Assembly (NCBI GenBank): GCA_036852015.1
Contig: JAANDG010000547.1
Coordinates: 1-64,000 of the forward strand
Reading direction: 5' to 3'
DNA from: Pelodera strongyloides
Lineage: Eukaryota; Nematoda; Chromadorea; Rhabditida; Rhabditidae
DNA: 64,000 bases
Under the pieces are notes generated by a model. It was not told the DNA's origin. It searched no databases and saw nothing but the letters and a program-made list of their open reading frames with translations. The translations under genes and the position numbers were made by a program. Each line of letters opens with the position of its first letter. Position 1 is the stretch's first letter. This document shows positions 1 to 11,390 of this stretch, one piece after another.

Positions 1-294
1 TGTTAGGTATAGGGATACCTAAGAATGCTTATGACTATGAAACGTATTATCATTACTAGTTTCAGTAATAGTCGTGGTGTCTAAAGACTATTAACATATG
101 AGTAATTAGCATATAATAGTATATGTAGATTCAAGCTAGGGCTTGAACTGATTGGTTTTGATCGCTCGACTAGAGAGTTGTCGAATATATATTGCCCTCT
201 GTATTGAGTATAATAAACTCTATATCTACACGGTGCCCATTGAACTTGACTTGTGCTCAGCTCTGTGTCTACAGTTGAATCTGTAGACATAACA
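1..294 (+). repeat. 5' LTR
   Basis: It begins TGTTAGGTATAGGG and ends with a TAACA terminus, and it matches 5040-5325 with a few substitutions. It carries about 12 extra bases near position 251 that the 3' LTR lacks. A GTATAATAAA motif near 210 is a plausible TATA-like promoter element. Confidence 0.95.
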
Positions 295-339
295 CTGGCG
301 TTCAGAAATTACTCTTCTCTGGTGCTCTACTATCATCAT

Positions 340-452
340 CCTCACTGTGATCTCTACGGAAGGTGTGAAACCGCCTATCCTTGTCCAGTATCAACTCACT
401 GTGATCTCTACGGAAAGGTGTGAAACCGCCTATCCTGGTCCAGTGTCAACTC
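340..452 (+). repeat. Leader direct repeat, two units of about 56 bp
   Basis: Two adjacent copies of a unit containing CACTGTGATCTCTACGG and GTGTGAAACCGCCTATCC lie in the untranslated leader between the 5' LTR and gag. The units differ by one or two bases. Such leader repeats can be polymerase-slippage products; no function is claimed. Confidence 0.85.
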
Positions 453-639
453 TCGTTTTTGTTTTTGAACTTGCTACACCCTGACAGCGGATAGTCCGAC
501 TGGGTCAGGTAGTTCAACTAACATCTACTTGAGGTGCGGCTTTCTGGCAAGGGTACAATTACCCTGAGTGTCATTAAGTTGCTTGCCTTTTGGGTTTTCT
601 CACCCACTGGTGCGGTTTCATTAGTGAGGCCAAGACCCG

Positions 640-1712
640 GTGTTGTAGATTACTCATTTGCGCAGTCATATCACTGACATACCTGGAAAGGGTATTGTCA
701 GTGAGCGTAACGAAGTTATCGCCAATTTTTGACATTGAGCGAACTTTGGAAAATGACCGACGAGGATGAACGGGTCTCAATGAAAGAGATCATGACAGTA
801 CTGAATGCTCTTCAGAAAGGACAGAAGGCACTTCAGCAGGTCAAGATAGTGCTGCAAGTCGTCTTCTACGTTTGGAAGAGACTAACAGAACCGCTACAGA
901 AGTAGCAACCAGAGACATCAAGAGAGACGAACCACTCACATCAGAAGCCAGAGGCATGCTAAACGTTCTGTACAAGAATGTTCCCATGTTGAGTTTAACG
1001 TGGAAGATGGTGCTAGTTTTACCGATGGTACCATGACCCCAGGATCTCATTGAGGTGCAAGCTGCTTGTGTACCGGAGACAACCGATACGATTTCTGTGT
1101 CTCGGCTGGGCCAACAGCAAGAAAGACCTCAAGCTGCGCTGTCTGCCAAGAAGCCAATTGAGATGAAGTTTGAAAACTCATCGAAAGATGAAGGTGTCTT
1201 CACGATGAAGAAATCTTTGTTTCGGAAGCGTATCGAATGTCTTCACGTGACCCGAGAGTTAGAATCGATTACAAGGCCCACATTGGTGTTGTCAATAAGG
1301 CTTGTGATGATTCGCTTTCAGTGAACTGACGATGCCAATTCCGAGTCTGAATTACCTGAATAGCCTGCGTAACACGAGACATGATACGTGCATGGCTGGT
1401 AAAGACTCTGGATCGTATGACCTCGATGATGTCGCGGATGCAATTGACAGTTACTACTTGCACAAAGACGATATAGATCTTCCGATGGCTCCTGCTATTG
1501 TTAACAAGGTTAACAAACCCCATCGCGAGTACAAGAATAATGACCGTAGTCCTACACAACAGAAGTGCAAGTACTGTGGAAGAGACAGTGGACATCAGAC
1601 CTGTCCAGCTAAAGAAGCTACTTGTCATGGTTGTGGTAGAAGAGGGACACTACACTGTTGTTTGCCAGCAGAAAAAGGGCAACAACAAGAATCGAAATCG
1701 AAACGTCCATGA
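640..1712 (+). pseudogene. gag: gag remnant with nucleocapsid zinc-knuckle region
   Basis: This stretch between the leader and the protease reads as gag only in broken segments. The 3' part (1332-1712) encodes a lysine-rich tail with closely spaced Cys/His residues (CKYC...GHQTC, then CHGCG...HCC). That is the position of a nucleocapsid zinc knuckle, although the spacing is not a clean CX2CX4HX4C. Upstream pieces, for example around 1000-1030, lie in different frames from this tail, so several small insertions or deletions must have accumulated. Gag would form the particle that packages the element RNA. Boundaries are approximate because no single intact frame spans it. Confidence 0.6.
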
Positions 1713-1729
1713 AGTGTCTTCACGACCTG

Positions 1730-2265
1730 TTGGCCACAGGTGCGTCACTATCCAGATGAATGGAAAGAAGGTGCGACTTCAGTTGGACACTGGTTCGGAT
1801 TTGAAACTGATATCCGAAGCCACATGGAAGGCGCTGGGTCGACCAAACTTGCAATCCCCAAGTGTAGTCGCGACCGCGGCGAATGGAGAGAAACTCGAAT
1901 TGATTGGTTCATTCGAGTGCAACGTCTCTTACCAGGACGAGCATCTGACCGGAATAGTGCACGTCACCGCTAGGATGAACCTCCTAGGGCTGGACTGGTT
2001 AGAGCGGTACCCGTCATTCAGATCTGTGATGGATGCTGTATGCAATCGGGTCTCCGGAAAACCTTCTATCGAAACATCTCATGAAAGTGAATCTGCTGCG
2101 ACGTACGTTGCTACGCTCAAGACGCAGTTCGCTGATGTTTTCGCCACCGCCTGGTTCTGCAAGAAGACCAAGCACGCCAGCAGCTCAAGAAAGGGGAAAA
2201 CGAAATTTTCGCCTAAGAGATGGTACCATCCATTCAAGAACCGTGGAACTGAGCTGGACCGCTAG
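1730..2265 (+). pseudogene. pro: Retroelement aspartic protease
   Basis: The frame runs on from the zinc-knuckle region. It encodes the retropepsin signature LDTGSD near 1782-1799 and a downstream hydrophobic LLGLDWL stretch that fits the second conserved part of retropepsins. The enzyme would cut the Gag-Pol polyprotein. The frame ends at a stop at 2263-2265, before the reverse transcriptase. The start of the RT domain (an [13 protein letters not shown] stretch around 2310-2345) continues in other frames, so at least two frameshifts separate protease from polymerase. Confidence 0.8.
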
Positions 2266-2383
2266 AGCAACTTGGAGTATTGAGCGCGTCACGTATCTCC
2301 GTGGGCGGCTCCGATTCTGTGCGTGAAAAAGCCGAATGGAAGTGTGAGAGTCTGCGCAGACTTCAGTACAGGACTGAAGATGC

Positions 2384-4123
2384 TTGGAAGACTTCTCCCA
2401 TCCGATTCCTTCCGCAGAAGAAATAATGACAACTCTGAACGGTGGAACTGTCTTCAGTACACTTGACTTCAAGGACGCCTACCTTCAAGTCGAGTTAGAG
2501 GACGACTCCAAGAAATTGCTCGTTATCAATACTCATCGAGGCTTGTACCGTTACAACAGACTGTGTTTCGGTGTCAAGACCGCTCCAGGGATCTTCCAGC
2601 AGATCATGGACGCAATGATCACTGGACTGGACGGTTGCTGTGCGTACCTCGATGACGTGATCGTTTCTGGAAGAACAAGACAGGAACACGATCGGAACCT
2701 AAATGCCTGTATGAAACGCATTTCGGAGTATGGTTTCCACGTCAACTTCGAAAAGTGCACCTTTGCTGCGCGAGAGATAAGGTACCTCGGGATGATTATC
2801 TCCGCAGAAGGTCGCGAAACAGATCCGGCCAAGATTAGACCAATCTTGGTGATGCCAGAACCGAACGACGTCAGTCAGTTACGCTCGTTCATCGGCAAGA
2901 TTAATTACTACGGCAGGTTCATAAAGGAATTGCACAAGATCCGAGTGCCTTTCGACGAACTGTTGAAGAAAGATGTCAAATGGTACTGGAGTAAAGAGTA
3001 TCAAGATGCGTTTGAGCAGGTCAAGAAGATTGTGGCCTCGCCAATGTTGCTCACCCACTATGACCCGAAAAAGGAGTTGATCCTCGTGACGGATGCATCT
3101 CAATATGGTCTAGGCGCGGTTTTGCTACACCGAATGAAAGACGGTTCGCAAAAAGCAGTTGAACATGCATCAAGAACTCTACTCCCAGCTGAAAAGAACT
3201 ATGGTCAGATTGAGAAAGAAGGTCTTTCTATCTTCTGGGCCTTGAAAAAGTTCTACAAGTACCTGATGGGACGCAAGTTTACTCTCGTAACAGATCACAA
3301 GCCGCTTGTTTCGATTTTTGGATCGAAAAAGGGCATCCCGGTCACAAGCGCCAACAGACTGCAACGTTGGGCTGTGTACATCAAAGGTTTTGACTTCAAG
3401 ATCGTGTTCAAACCTACAGCTGAAATGGGATGTGCCGATGTTCTGTCCAGGCTGATCGCTAATCAGGCAGACACGGACGAAGAAAAAGTGATTGCCAGAG
3501 TACACACGGAGATGTTCAGAGACGAACACTTCAGAACCATTGCTGCCCTACCCGTTACCGTCAATGTTCTGCGTGAGGCTACTGAGAAGGATAAGACGCT
3601 GACCGCGGTCCTTAACGCTCACAGAACTGGTAATTGGCCTGAAAGACCCTCCAAAGACATCGCTCAGTTCGCCAACAGAAAAACATCATTGTCGCAGACA
3701 AACGGAATCCTCTTGTTTGGAGACAGGATAGTCATTCCTGCGTCTCTCAAGGGTCGCATTCTACGACAGTTGCACCAAGGTCACCAAGGAATCGTTCGAA
3801 CAAAGTCTCTTGCTAGATCGCTAGTTTACTGGCCATTTATCGACGAGGACATTGAGAACATGATGAAGTCCTGTGCTATCTGTAGTCGTGCTCAGAAAGC
3901 GCCGACTAAGACCAATCTGGAATCGTGGAGCAAGGCCAGTGTGCCTTGGGAAGGAGTTCATGCAGATTTTGCTGGTCCACTGGAAGGAAAGTACTACTTG
4001 CTTGTCGTTGACGCATTTAGTAAGTGGCCAGAAATCGTTGCGATGGACAGGATTACCACATCCGCCACGATTACCAGTCTGAAGAAGATTTTCTCACAAT
4101 TCGGCATGGAGAGACCCTGGTAA
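2384..4123 (+). CDS. pol: Reverse transcriptase / RNase H / integrase N-terminal part
   Basis: This is a 579-codon open stretch, the longest in the element. Reading through: RT fingers and palm with [12 protein letters not shown] (residues about 25-36), [10 protein letters not shown] (about 61-70) and the catalytic YLDDV (about 89-93). Then an RNase H domain opens with [12 protein letters not shown] (about 229-240) and has a TDHKPL motif. Next comes the integrase zinc-binding region with His...His and CAIC (about 481-513), and finally the first catalytic Asp region of integrase (HADFAGP). The upstream RT residues are in another frame, and the frame stops at 4121-4123 in the middle of the integrase core, just before a TDNG motif present in a neighbouring frame. 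Probably one ancestral polyprotein, now broken. Confidence 0.92.
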   Translation: MEDFSHPIPSAEEIMTTLNGGTVFSTLDFKDAYLQVELEDDSKKLLVINTHRGLYRYNRLCFGVKTAPGIFQQIMDAMITGLDGCCAYLDDVIVSGRTRQEHDRNLNACMKRISEYGFHVNFEKCTFAAREIRYLGMIISAEGRETDPAKIRPILVMPEPNDVSQLRSFIGKINYYGRFIKELHKIRVPFDELLKKDVKWYWSKEYQDAFEQVKKIVASPMLLTHYDPKKELILVTDASQYGLGAVLLHRMKDGSQKAVEHASRTLLPAEKNYGQIEKEGLSIFWALKKFYKYLMGRKFTLVTDHKPLVSIFGSKKGIPVTSANRLQRWAVYIKGFDFKIVFKPTAEMGCADVLSRLIANQADTDEEKVIARVHTEMFRDEHFRTIAALPVTVNVLREATEKDKTLTAVLNAHRTGNWPERPSKDIAQFANRKTSLSQTNGILLFGDRIVIPASLKGRILRQLHQGHQGIVRTKSLARSLVYWPFIDEDIENMMKSCAICSRAQKAPTKTNLESWSKASVPWEGVHADFAGPLEGKYYLLVVDAFSKWPEIVAMDRITTSATITSLKKIFSQFGMERPW

Positions 4124-4190
4124 CAGACAATGGAACACAATTCACAAGCGGTGAATTCGCGTTGTCTGTGCGAAAAATGGCATCAAACAC

Positions 4191-4991
4191 TTGAGATGTG
4201 CGCCATATCACCCGCAGTCGAACGGACAAGCTGAAAGGTTTGTAGACACGTTCAAGCGGGCGCTGCTGAAATTGAAGGGGGAGGGAAGCCCTGCAGAGAA
4301 TCTTCAGACGTTTCTGCTCTCATACCGTATGACTCCGTCGTCTAACGTTCCTGAAGGAAAGTCGCCAGCAGAAGCTTTCCTGAAAAGAAAGCTGCGGACT
4401 TCATGGGATTTGATGAAACCCAGGCCGGAGAGGAAGATTGTGAAAGACAATCGTATGGAGAGTCAGTACAACAAGAAACACGGTTCGAAGGCTACAGTCT
4501 TTAACCCAGGAGACTTAGTCTATGTTCGCGACTACAAAGTGCCTAATAAGCCAGCATGGTTGGAAGCTTCTGTAGTGAACAAAAGAGGTAACGTCATGTA
4601 CGAAGTGCAGGTCGAAAACCAGAAGAAGCACATTATTCGCCATGCCAACCAGATCCGACCCAGGACAGTCAACACGCGAAGTCGTGCGTATGAAATACTA
4701 CTTGACGCCTTTGAAATCGACCCGTTACCTAAGTCGAACCATGAACCGTCTCCTAACGCTGTCGAACCCTATGCTTTAAGCCCAACTAACCAGACCGGTA
4801 CAGTTGAAGAGATAGTGGTAACCGACCAGACAGTTGTTACGGATGATGAACGGTGTACCGACCTTGACACTGTGACACCACCCGCCAGTGAAGCTACTCC
4901 GAAGGAACCGCCGAAGCTCAGACGCTCAAAGAGGATCCGGAAGCCTGTCACTAAGCTCAACATCGCTAACTGGAAGCTTAAGCGTTATTAA
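4191..4991 (+). CDS. int: Integrase C-terminal part and tail domain
   Basis: This resumes integrase after the frame break at about 4123-4190. The third catalytic region reads APYHPQSNGQAERF, where the Glu of the D,D-35-E triad lies. A basic segment follows, then a small beta-rich chromatin or DNA-binding tail (GDLVYVRDYK...VVNKRGNVMYEV...RHANQIRPR) as in the GPY/F-type module of Gypsy integrases. The last 90 residues are acidic and then end in a basic RRSKRIRKP patch, which could be a nuclear-localisation signal. The frame ends about 50 bp before the 3' LTR. Confidence 0.9.
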   Translation: MRCAPYHPQSNGQAERFVDTFKRALLKLKGEGSPAENLQTFLLSYRMTPSSNVPEGKSPAEAFLKRKLRTSWDLMKPRPERKIVKDNRMESQYNKKHGSKATVFNPGDLVYVRDYKVPNKPAWLEASVVNKRGNVMYEVQVENQKKHIIRHANQIRPRTVNTRSRAYEILLDAFEIDPLPKSNHEPSPNAVEPYALSPTNQTGTVEEIVVTDQTVVTDDERCTDLDTVTPPASEATPKEPPKLRRSKRIRKPVTKLNIANWKLKRY

Positions 4992-5039
4992 CCTTATCGT
5001 GTTAATTACTTAGTATGACTTGAATACTAAGAACGGAGG

Positions 5040-5325
5040 TGTTAGGTATAGGGATACCTAAGAATGCTTATGACTATGAAACGTATTATCAGTTACTAGT
5101 TTCAGTAATAGTCGTGGTGTCTAAAGACTATTAACACATGAGTAATTAGCATATTAATAGTATATGTAGATTCAAGCTAGGGCTTGAACTGATTGGTTTT
5201 GATCGCTCGACTAGAGAGTTGTCGTACATATATATTGCCCTCTGTATTGAGTATAATAAACTCTATATCTACACGGTGCCCATTGAACTTGCTCTGTGTC
5301 TACAGTTGAATCTGTAGACATAACA
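5040..5325 (+). repeat. 3' LTR
   Basis: A second copy of the LTR starting TGTTAGG, preceded by the purine tract AAGAACGGAGG. It differs from the 5' LTR at scattered positions and by small indels, so insertion is not very recent. Confidence 0.95.
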
Positions 5326-6889
5326 CAATTATATATTAGATGCCTTGTTTTTATTTATATCGCACTTGTTACCATGTACAAACTTTCCTCATAATCTCTA
5401 CATGTTATTATTTTTATGATGGTTAGCGTTTATTTCTTGGCTACATACTTTCCATATATTAGTTAGGTGTTATTTATATATATATCGTAACACTTTTATC
5501 TTTTTTATTACCCGGCACATTAATGAAATGCTCATTATTGTATATAAGTTTATTTAGTTACAATATTTCTGTTTTTAGTTGTTATTATAATGTGTTATGG
5601 CTTTTTGCACGCAAATAAACCAATTTATTACTTTTCTGCGCTTTTTATATCGTTTTAAGAGGGTGCAATAGTGCGAAAAAGGTGCGCGGGGAAGACATTG
5701 TGCATGCACGTGGTCCGATTGCGCGCAGTGCAGCAACACATTTGCGCGGACGCGCTCCTGCAATTCGGCGTCCGCGCAAATGCATTGCTGCGCTGCGCGT
5801 CCGAGGTTCAGAGTCAGAGTGGCCATGGTAAATTGCTGATTGCTGCGTGACTCTTGCGCTTGAAAATTAGAAAAATATCGTATCCTACTATATTTGACAT
5901 AAGGAACAAGATGGAATCATCAAAAATAGGGGTCATTTGAAATGGGCCCGACCCTTTAAGAGCAACAACAAACTAGAATTAATTGTGAAAATATAAATAT
6001 TTGTTATTATTATTATAAAGTTAATGGCCTTATAATTAGTAGTACGCAAGTGGGCTAAAAACTCAGCCAAATGAGCGGGCGTGAGAATGACACTGCACAG
6101 TTTCGCGAAAGTAAAAAAATCTCGAATCCTCCTCCAAACTCTCCTAACATTCCAGGAGCATTTTAGCAAAAGGGAATAACCACTCCCACTCACATAACAA
6201 GCGAAAAAATAAACCACTACCCCATTAAGAGAACTGCACACACCCACGATAATTCAATTCACAAAAAAAATTATTGGAATCACACAAACAGGGGTTATGA
6301 ATGTGGAAACAAAGCAAAACAATCTAAGGAAAACATCATTCAATAATTTGGAAAAACAGTTACGAAGCAACAACCGAACTGAAATCAAACACATGCTAGG
6401 TTGCACGCCTAATTTGCAAGGGAAACATCATAACACTGGAAAGTGGCATAGTAGAAATTGTGATTTTTTTTTAATAGAAATTGAAGAAAGAGAGACCGAG
6501 TGGTAATATACTACGATTAAGTCAACCGCACGATTAATGGCTTGCAATCCGCAATTTAAACTAGACTTGCAAGATCACTGTGGCGTATCTGGAAAAAAAG
6601 TTTTGTAATATAGCAAATACTGAATACTGTGTACGGAGAACAGTGTATCCAATATCCAGTAAGCACCCAAATATTTAATTAGTAAACACACAACTAAGCG
6701 CTTTGGTTAATTAAAAGAGCGTTTCCACGCACTGCGCACAGCTCAAATAGTGCTAGTTCTGCGCGATGCTCCTTGCATCGAAAAGAAGAGAAATTAGTTA
6801 ATTAGTAATAAGCACTCAGCAACCTCACAAGTTGATGTGGGCTACGAAAAAAATTGGCAGCGAAGAAAACAATAACGTGTTCTTATCAT
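5326..6889. other. AT-rich spacer with one GC-rich hairpin and one MITE end
   Basis: I see no convincing gene here. Two structures stand out: the GC-rich inverted repeat at 5733-5798, and at 5836-5957 a segment that recurs at 10300-10395 and 10490-10622 and ends in a CCCTTTAA terminus. The rest is AT-rich with homopolymer A runs. Confidence 0.6.
5733..5798. repeat. GC-rich inverted repeat (hairpin)
   Basis: The left arm contains GCAGCAACACATTTGCGCGG and is followed by a loop of about 14 bases. The right arm, with CCGCGCAAATGCATTGCTGC, is its near-complement. The base composition contrasts sharply with the AT-rich flanks. It may be the core of a larger decayed MITE ending at 5957. Confidence 0.75.
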
Positions 6890-7360
6890 TTACCATGATC
6901 CGCTGATCTTGATCCTCGCATCGAACAACGGGCTTCTCATCTTTTGGTTGGGCATTGTATCGCCATCGTCGTGGAATCGATTCGTGTGAAGACGGGGGCA
7001 CACTACATTTTTTCCAATCATCACATCACCTACAAACGCACAATCTTTAGTTGCATAGACAATCGCTAAATCGGCTAAATCGCACTCGTAACTGTCGTGC
7101 GCTGCGCATTCTACTACATCCATGTTTACTACGTAAAGCGCAGAATCTGGAAAGTATAAAAACAACGATTGTTCGTTATGATACGTTCGGCGCCGTGACA
7201 AATGTGACATTAAAAACAGTTTATGTTGCTTGAGAGAGCTAACAATTGACGGATTCAGTAAATACAGCAAATAAACATAAATTAACCTGAAATGCCCGTC
7301 GCCTCGCCGAGCGAGCGTAACCAGAGAGAAGCAGAGGCATCGAAATCGAAAGGCAATATC
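6890..7360 (-). CDS. Unrecognised gene, last two exons (partial)
   Basis: I do not recognise the product. Reading the - strand, a 74-base exon (7360-7287) follows a CCTTTTAG acceptor and ends at a GTTAAT donor. A terminal exon (7146-6890) follows a TTTCCAG acceptor and ends at a TAA stop. The phases match: one base is carried over, giving an Asp codon at the junction. The joined frame is open for about 109 codons. It contains a mixed hydrophobic/acidic stretch with DSYECDLADL and a basic C-terminus (RIKISGSW). Cysteines are spaced as in an extracellular protein, but no signal peptide is visible because the 5' exons are not found. The DSYEC region loosely resembles DGYETC in the gene at 16.2-20.0 kb. 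It could be a relic. Confidence 0.4.
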   Translation of the reverse strand, partial: DIAFRFRCLCFSLVTLARRGDGHFRLIYVYLLYLLNPSIVSSLKQHKLFLMSHLSRRRTYHNEQSLFLYFPDSALYVVNMDVVECAAHDSYECDLADLAIVYATKDCAFVGDVMIGKNVVCPRLHTNRFHDDGDTMPNQKMRSPLFDARIKISGSW

Positions 7361-9889
7361 CTAAAAGGAATACAATATACTCAGAAACAAGCGAACACTC
7401 AGAAATAGAAGGTTTAGAGTTCACGCTCATTCGGAAGTGGTGATTAACACGCTATATGTTAACAAGTCCTTCGACAACACATTTGCGATAATCAGACGGG
7501 TGAGAAAGAAATAGAGAGTGCTGTTCTCAGACGGGCACTGGACGGTGGAATATACGTTCCTATTTACACATTACAATTCTGCTTCATATACGCAGAGTAG
7601 ATAAAGACCGTACATGTTATACTGCTAGTGTATTTTACAGGTATATATGTAATATATATATACTTACTTGTCTGTAAATTGCTCCTCAATGCAGCAACTC
7701 ATGATAACTGCACCACTTGTCGAAATCTGTCTCTGTCTGCATTGACTGCATCCATGCCGTTCACTTAAAGGGAGAGGCTTACGATAAAAAAAGTTTTATT
7801 CAATTTACTTGCGCAGAATGTCAGGTATCTCAGAAATATTACTGTGAAAACCGCACTTATTTGCATCTAGAACTCGCAGAGATATTCTATGCTAAACAGT
7901 TCGACCAGGTACCGTAGTCAGCAACAAAAAATTAGTTTTTTATGGTTTATCTCCGTTCGCTTGCATTCTTTTTCAATGTAATAATGTTCCAACGAATCGA
8001 GATCATTACTACAATTATAGAGAGGCGTTTCCAACACAGGAATGCCCTAAAAGCGCAAAAATTGATCCTGACAACGGTACCTGGCCGAACTGTTTGCCGA
8101 GGAATAACTCTGTGAGTTCCAGGCTTCAAACAATGCGGTTCTCACAGTAATATTTCTGAAATTCCGGACATTCTGTGCAAGTAAATTGAGGAAAACATTT
8201 TTCTCGTGAGCCTCTCCCTTGTGGAATATCACTTACAATAGGTACACCAAATATAAACTTAGATAAACAAAAGCCCGCGTATACATTACAAGTATTCACC
8301 ACAAACTTCTTTAAAAATAGTATAACAAATACTTAAGCATATATTGAAAAACCACAATATTATCTAAAATATTGGAAATACTCAATATTATATAATATCA
8401 AATGAAGTAACTGCATTGTGTGAAATAGCAGGTATACATACATTGAAAAGTTGCTACATATCAATATTAATCGCACAATATCGAAATAAACGTAGAATAA
8501 AGGTATTACTTACATCATATAAGAAATACAAAATGAATGCAGCCGGCCCGCTGCGCTCCGCTCGCGGCGCGGCTGTGTGAAAATTAAATGATACACCTTT
8601 AACTATTTTAATCGATGGTGCCTGTGTACGGTAGGCCAGTTGTCTTATTAATTCCAGGTAGTTTGGCTTTTGAGCGTGATACTGCCTCAGGGAGCAAAGG
8701 AAATTTACTGCAATTTTCGCATCTTGACCGTCATGGGTCATACTATCAACAGAAATTATAAAAAAAGGTTCAATTCGAGATGAACCTATCCCTTTAAAGG
8801 GAATATGTATGCCCTTTTTGAAGTTAAGCTGTATTAATAGAATGTGTGTTCCTCATTAAGGAAACAACAACAAAAATTGTTAAAAGTTTCCCATTTAAAA
8901 GAAAATGATTTTCAAAGTTCACCTTTTCCATAGTAAACGCGTTTACTGACACCCTGGCTTACACGGCAGTTCTGATGGAGCAACAATTTAGCATATGTGT
9001 ACATACATCGGCATATAGCATGCAACAGCGGCATATTTGCATGCAAAATCAGAATATTCGAATTTACATATTCAGTCGCCTACTTAAATTCATGTCTGGT
9101 GTGGAAACTCTAGTTTCGCAGTTGTGTTGCTCTTTTTGAGTGCATACATAATCCCTTTAAGGAGCAGGCTCGACCGAATTAAATGCTCAATTGATTTCTT
9201 TCATCGAAAAATGGCGGTGTTAGCCTCTTGCAATAAAAATGCTTTACATCACGATTCTAATGGCAAGAAATTGTTGCTTATAACGTTTGTTTTTGGAACA
9301 ACAAACCATCTTCCTTCGATAAAAAGAAAGACCTAGAAAGTATTATTTTCTTTAGATTTCTCGCCAGACCTTGCTCGGACTGTGGCATAGCATTTCTACA
9401 CACCTCTTATCATAGATAACACAGAGTGGTGTCATGGTCCCGTAGCGAAAGATAAGCCATAAGCGACTGAAAGATAAGCCCAAGACGACGCCACCTATTG
9501 ATATACCTTGGGTTACTATTAACGATATTTATCTGTCCATCTAACTTTTCTTTGCATTGAAAGACCATCTCTTTTAATCTCCTTGTTAGAAGCAAGGTTG
9601 TGATTTATCGTAATACTAGACGGCTCACTCCGCCTGAGACGACTTTCAGTTAAAATGCAAAAAAAAACACTTGTACGAAACGTTCGCAACGTATCTTGAA
9701 AAAATAATGAAATAAGATTCGATTTCGCTTGCTCAAGACTGGGCTCCGGCTCTCCTTTTATAGCCTTCTTTAGATATCCTAATTTTCGTTTCGTTCACAA
9801 ACAAAAAAAACTAAACTCTTCTCCTTTATATTAAGGTCCATACATAACATATGGAGCTAAATGGACCTGACGCTTTTGCTTTACTTTCT
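7361..9889. other. Intergenic stretch, one palindromic element
   Basis: Apart from the palindromic element at 7764-8220 I see no gene. Short CCTTTAAAGGG-like motifs near 8790 and 9150 look like isolated ends of the MITE families found elsewhere in the window. Confidence 0.5.
7764..8220. mobile_element. Palindromic MITE, family H copy 1
   Basis: Long inverted arms of about 160 bp are separated by a short unique centre. The left end has TTAAAGGGAGAGGCTTACGA, and the right end has the complement (CTCGTGAGCCTCTCCCTT). Inside, AGTTCGACCAGGTACCGT faces ACGGTACCTGGCCGAACT. Arms have diverged by point changes. It encodes nothing, as expected for a non-autonomous foldback or MITE copy. A related copy is at 11391-11822. 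Confidence 0.85.
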
Positions 9890-10013
9890 GTTATTTGATT
9901 CATTAATTGTTCTCAAAACAAGAAACATTTTTTTAGATACTTGGTTGATGGGTCGCTGGTGGAGAAATGGAGAAATGTGCAGAACCTGTCAACATTGTCA
10001 CGTATCCGATGCA

Positions 10014-10395
10014 ATTAAACAGTCAGGCCAATTTCAGGTAACCATATTTTTGATCAAATATAGTAGTATATATCTTTTTTTTCCAGCCAGGCGTGCACTA
10101 TTCAGATATTCATTATAGTCACTCACAACCAGATATCTATCGCCGTGCGCTATATGGCCAATAGGCGACAATGTGCAACTCCACGTCATCGCCGCGCACA
10201 AAACGGGCTCCGCCACAAGTTTGCGCCAACACCATCTAGCGCCTCGTGGCGCACGTGAGGCGCACCCTGGTGTACTTGTGGCGCAGATGCCGTGAATTTA
10301 CGCTGAAAAATTAGAAAAATATCGTATCCTACTATATGGAGAATCAGACGGATTCATCAAAAATATGGGTCAATTGAAATGGGCCTTACCCTTTA
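10014..10395. mobile_element. MITE, family O copy 1
   Basis: The left end AATTTCAGGTAACC...TTTTTGATC is answered on the right by its complement (GGGTCAATTGAAATGGGCC) ending CCCTTTAA. The interior is GC-rich and has repeated GGCGCA motifs. The copy lies at the same place as the one at 12194-12476 inside the tandem duplication, so it inserted before the duplication. Confidence 0.75.
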
Positions 10396-10679
10396 AGAGG
10401 CGCGCAGAATTCATTGCCCCGCCAAAGAAAAAATATTGGTCATCAGTGCGGGGTGTGAAAGCTGTTACATGTTGTTGGGTATGACAGGCAATGGTACATT
10501 GCTGAAAACTGCGTGAATAGTGCGCTTGAAAATTGGAAAAATATGATTTCTCCTATATATTAGGCACAGCATCAGATGGACGCATCAAAAATGGGGTGAC
10601 CTGAAATGAGCCTGACCTTTTAAAATTAGCATGGATTAGTTGTAGTCGAAAAGTTGCCTGTAAGCCCATCTACTAGCAG

Positions 10680-11119
10680 AAATACGGAATGCCGTTACCA
10701 AAAACCATCCTTGTGTGGTGGTATAACGACCGGCTTCAAAAACGTATATTGGATAACTCCATTCGCAAACGTTCTGCGCAAGTAAACCGAATTTATCAAA
10801 AAAAAATCACAGAGTATCGCGAGTTATCGTACAGTTTAATTTTCGGAGAGGCGGATGTATTTACTAACTCGTTGTTATTCAGTAAAAAAAGCAAACAAGG
10901 AAACAAGAAAATTCGTCTTTCCATTGTTTTATAGATTAGCGCTTCGTAGACAGTTATGGTGTTATTTAACTGCGATATAGTACTTTTTACAGCGCATCGA
11001 TCTAACACGGAGTTGGTCAGAGTCTACAGCAAAGATATGGAACTTCGGACGTTATTGTGCGAGCCTGTGCCTGATGTCACTTCATCAGCGGACTCATCGG
11101 AACTGGAGAATCATTTTTG
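10680..11119 (+). pseudogene. Two exon-like blocks of an unrecognised gene, copy 1
   Basis: Block 1 (10680-10781) follows a CTAGCAG acceptor and is open for 34 codons to a GCGCAA/GTAAAC donor. It contains KTILVWWYNDRLQKRIL. Block 2 (10993-11119) follows a TTTTTACAG acceptor, and one frame gives an acidic segment (DVTSSADSSELENHF) up to a GTAGTA donor. The exit phase of block 1 does not agree with that frame of block 2, so the gene is broken or a further exon is missed. WWYNDR...KRI resembles WYDRKDPRI in the exon at 16668-16837. I do not know the family. Confidence 0.35.
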
Positions 11120-11390
11120 GTAGTATTTATTTATTTATTTTCCTAACTAAAATAGGATTCAGGCAGGGGAATATGTTTATTATGCTCCAGCAGGACAGTG
11201 GTACAGGACACAAAGGCTTGTATAAAGGCGACTGTGGAACTGTATCTATGTAATAATTCAAGGAAGTGGCCACTGAAAGAAATACAGATAACCACATAAA
11301 TCCAGAATTGCCATATAAAGCAACAAGACATAGTTATTCATGTATTCGTGGTCATGCGCTTCATGAAAAGATTATCCACACAGAAGTGTG

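Larger units (their letters stand above)
1..5325 (+). mobile_element. Ty3/Gypsy LTR retrotransposon, near full length, frame-broken
   Basis: Two direct LTRs flank a gag-pol region in the order protease, reverse transcriptase, RNase H, integrase, which is the Ty3/Gypsy order. Directly visible motifs are a protease DTGSD, a reverse transcriptase YLDD, an RNase H TDAS, an HHCC-type integrase zinc finger and a split integrase catalytic core. Several frameshifts and stops interrupt the coding region (near 2265-2384 and 4123-4191, and repeatedly in gag), so the copy is not autonomous as read. A candidate primer site starts TGGCG just after the 5' LTR, and a purine-rich tract precedes the 3' LTR. 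The window begins on the first LTR base, so the upstream target-site duplication cannot be seen. There is no envelope-like reading frame. Confidence 0.95.

Noticed and set aside
5733..5798. A stem-loop ncRNA or transcription terminator
   Set aside because: No promoter or conserved RNA features are seen. GC-rich palindromic cores are common in the local MITEs.
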